Assembly (NCBI GenBank): GCA_002361335.1
Contig: DESS01000024.1
Span: 19,445 to 24,863 of the forward strand
Length of the DNA: 5,419 bases
Source of the DNA: Richelia sp. UBA3308
GTDB lineage: Bacteria; Cyanobacteriota; Cyanobacteriia; Cyanobacteriales; Nostocaceae
Direction: 5' to 3'
The notes under the pieces were generated by a model that saw nothing but the letters and a program-made list of their open reading frames with translations, did no database searches and was not told the DNA's origin. The position numbers were made by a program, and so were the translations under genes. Positions within the stretch are counted from its first letter, which is position 1. Each line of letters starts with the position of its first letter. Below are positions 3,829 to 5,419 of the stretch, in pieces.

Positions 3829-5313
3829 ATGTCGGAACCGAATGGTATAATGATGCAGTACTTCCACTGGTACAATGCCCCTGATGGCAACCTATGGAAT
3901 GAACTAGCGGAAAATGCCCAAGCGCTCTCAAAAGCCGGAATTACTTCGGTTTGGCTACCACCAGCTTATAAAGGTACTGCTGGCGGATATGATGTTGGCT
4001 ATGGGGTTTACGATATATTCGACCTCGGTGAGTTCGACCAAAAAGGCTCCATTCGGACAAAGTATGGTACCAAAGACGAATATCTCCAGGCTATCAAAGC
4101 AACTCAAAGTGCTGGAATTAGAGTATATGCAGATGTTGTACTCAACCATAAACTAGGTGCGGATAAGGAAGAAGAAGCCGAAGCAACTCCATTCAGCCAT
4201 GAAAATCGCAATCATCCCATAGGTGAGCTTCAAAATGTCAAAGTTTGGACGCATTTTACTTTCCCCGCACGCAATGGTAAATATTCCCAGATGGAATGGC
4301 ATTGGTGGCATTTCGATGCAGTAGATTACAATGCCTACAATGAAGCGAAAAATGCAGTTTATCTGTTCAAAGATAAGTCATTTGATGATAATGTTGACTT
4401 GGAAAAAGGGATTTTTGATTATCTCATGGGTTGTGACCTTGATATGGAAAATCCTGAAGTACAAGAAGAATTGAAACGTTGGGGAGAATGGTACGTTGAC
4501 ACCACAAACGTTGATGGTTTTCGCTTTGATGCTGTGAAGCACGTGAGAGCAAGTTTTTTCCCAGAATGGCTCAACCACGTTCGTCAAAAAGCTAATCGCA
4601 GGTTATTTGCTGTAGGTGAATATTGGTCTTACGAAATTGAAGCATTACACCATTTCATAGAAGTAACTGGTGGAGATGTTGCTTTGTTTGATGCTCCATT
4701 ACATTACAACTTTCATTTTGCTAGTAAGGGGGGAAATGATTATGATATGCGGCAAATATTTGATAATACTTTGGTTAAGCAACAGCCTGCTTTAGCCGTT
4801 ACATTAGTTGATAATCATGATTCCCAACCTTTGCAGTCTTTGGAGTCTGTGGTTGAAGGCTGGTTTAAACCACTTGCTTACGCGCTAATCTTATTAAGAC
4901 GCGATGGGTATCCATGTATTTTTTACGCTGATTATTATGGTGCCCACTACAAAGATACAGGAAATGATGGAGAGGAATACGAAATTTGGTTAGATAGTCA
5001 TCAATGGATTATTGATAAATTCTTGCTTGCTCGTCAAAACTATGCTTATGGGGAGCAATATGATTATTTTGACCATGCTAATACAATTGGTTGGACTCGC
5101 CTTGGTAACGAGGAACATCCCGGTGGAATGGCTGTTGTGTTAAGTAACGGTGCGGAAGGTACAAAATACATGGAAGTCGCACAACCGAATCGTACTTACA
5201 TTGATATCACCGAACATATTGATGAAGCTGTAGTCACCAATGATGAAGGTTGGGGTGAATTTCGATGTCAAGCTGGTTCTGTCTCGGTGTGGGTACAACA
5301 GTCTTTAGTTTGA
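3829..5313 (+). CDS. Cytoplasmic alpha-amylase, GH13 subfamily 5 type
   Basis: This 494-residue enzyme should cut internal alpha-1,4 bonds of glycogen, starch or maltodextrin. It begins NGIMMQYFHWYNAPDGNLW and follows the Bacillus liquefying amylase almost from the first residue, with no signal peptide, so it acts in the cytosol. Visible motifs are region I DVVLNHK (102-108), domain B at roughly 108-205 ending in GCDLDMENPE, region II GFRFDAVKH (230-238) with nucleophile D234, region III GEYW with acid/base E264, and region IV VDNHD (327-331) with D331. N106, H238 and the D203/D205 area fit the calcium-site positions. After FYADYYG (365-371) there is a longer loop than in B. licheniformis AmyL. 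The C-terminal beta domain ends EGWGEFRCQAGSVSVWVQ. The length matches the family and nothing is missing. GGGGG lies five bases before the ATG, and an in-frame stop at 3814-3816 fixes the start. It is probably monocistronic; no terminator is visible after it. Confidence 0.93.
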   Translation: MSEPNGIMMQYFHWYNAPDGNLWNELAENAQALSKAGITSVWLPPAYKGTAGGYDVGYGVYDIFDLGEFDQKGSIRTKYGTKDEYLQAIKATQSAGIRVYADVVLNHKLGADKEEEAEATPFSHENRNHPIGELQNVKVWTHFTFPARNGKYSQMEWHWWHFDAVDYNAYNEAKNAVYLFKDKSFDDNVDLEKGIFDYLMGCDLDMENPEVQEELKRWGEWYVDTTNVDGFRFDAVKHVRASFFPEWLNHVRQKANRRLFAVGEYWSYEIEALHHFIEVTGGDVALFDAPLHYNFHFASKGGNDYDMRQIFDNTLVKQQPALAVTLVDNHDSQPLQSLESVVEGWFKPLAYALILLRRDGYPCIFYADYYGAHYKDTGNDGEEYEIWLDSHQWIIDKFLLARQNYAYGEQYDYFDHANTIGWTRLGNEEHPGGMAVVLSNGAEGTKYMEVAQPNRTYIDITEHIDEAVVTNDEGWGEFRCQAGSVSVWVQQSLV

Positions 5314-5397
5314 TTCTAAAATATACACCCCCTCTCCGATGTTTTGGATACTGCTGGCTAATGGTAGGTGAGACCCCTCGTTTGCCCAGGAATTGGC
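5314..5397. other. Short region downstream of the amylase gene
   Basis: It contains C-rich patches (CACCCCCTCTCC, GACCCCTCG) but no clear stem with a T run, so the end of the amylase transcript is not visible here and may be the palindrome that starts at 5398. Confidence 0.4.
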
Positions 5398-5419
5398 TTG
5401 TAGAGACGTTATATATAAC
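5398..5419. repeat. Half of a long palindromic repeat cut by the window edge
   Basis: TTGTAGAGAC is followed by GTTATATATAAC (5408-5419), a perfect 12-bp palindrome centred between 5413 and 5414. This is the left half of the 'gtagagacgt...acgtctctac' palindrome that I know as a frequent intergenic repeat in filamentous cyanobacteria. The right half should read GTCTCTACAA just beyond the window. Confidence 0.55.

Noticed and set aside
3862..3877. GTAC...GTAC pattern resembling an NtcA site
   Set aside because: It lies inside the amylase coding sequence and the spacing is nine, not eight, bases between GTA and TAC-like halves.
3829..3900. Secretion signal on the amylase
   Set aside because: The conserved catalytic-domain start NGIMMQYFHWY begins at residue 5, and an in-frame stop lies 12 bases upstream of the ATG.
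3914..4587. Open frames on both strands inside the amylase gene
   Set aside because: The amylase frame is unmistakable; the others are overlapping or antisense frames with no ribosome site.

Overview
The window most likely comes from a filamentous, Nostocales-type cyanobacterium. The support is cumulative: a HIP1 octamer (GCGATCGC, 1318-1325), a heptanucleotide tandem repeat array of the cyanobacterial STRR kind, a 10-bp 'gcagaggtac'-type tandem repeat, a MITE-like element with GGCGTTGCTGA ends, a small membrane protein resembling the cyanobacterial photosystem II assembly factor Psb35, and AT-rich spacers with many repeats. The species cannot be named from this sequence.

Layout. Bases 1-561 have no intact gene. 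They hold a weak terminator-like hairpin, a 10-bp tandem repeat, a 111-bp MITE-like element flanked by an 8-bp direct repeat, and a strong hairpin that probably ends the first minus-strand gene. Bases 562-648 encode, on the minus strand, what looks like the last 28 codons of a BON-domain (OsmY-like) protein with no start. From 663 to 1646 (minus) lies a 327-aa YflT/GsiB-type plus DUF2382 stress protein. An 829-bp gap (1647-2475) follows, with inverted repeats, a solo copy of the MITE end, a 105-bp inverted-repeat element and a nine-copy 7-bp array. Three small minus-strand genes come next: an acidic 113-aa protein, an 83-aa three-cysteine protein, and a 76-aa single-span Psb35-like protein. 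The last two are 56 bp apart and probably co-transcribed. A 346-bp divergent spacer leads to a plus-strand cytoplasmic alpha-amylase of GH13 subfamily 5 type (3829-5313), intact and with all catalytic residues. The window ends inside a palindromic repeat.

How the genes may work together (inference). The minus-strand genes fit a theme of acclimation to stress: a DUF2382/YflT protein, a disordered-looking acidic protein, a putative photosystem II assembly factor, and a relic of an OsmY-like protein. A 12-bp motif with conserved flanks lies upstream of two of them and could reflect shared control. The amylase would degrade glycogen or maltodextrin inside the cell and is transcribed separately. 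I found no convincing novel multi-gene system. The best leads are the MITE with an apparent 8-bp target duplication, the BON remnant, the shared upstream motif and the folded 105-bp element.
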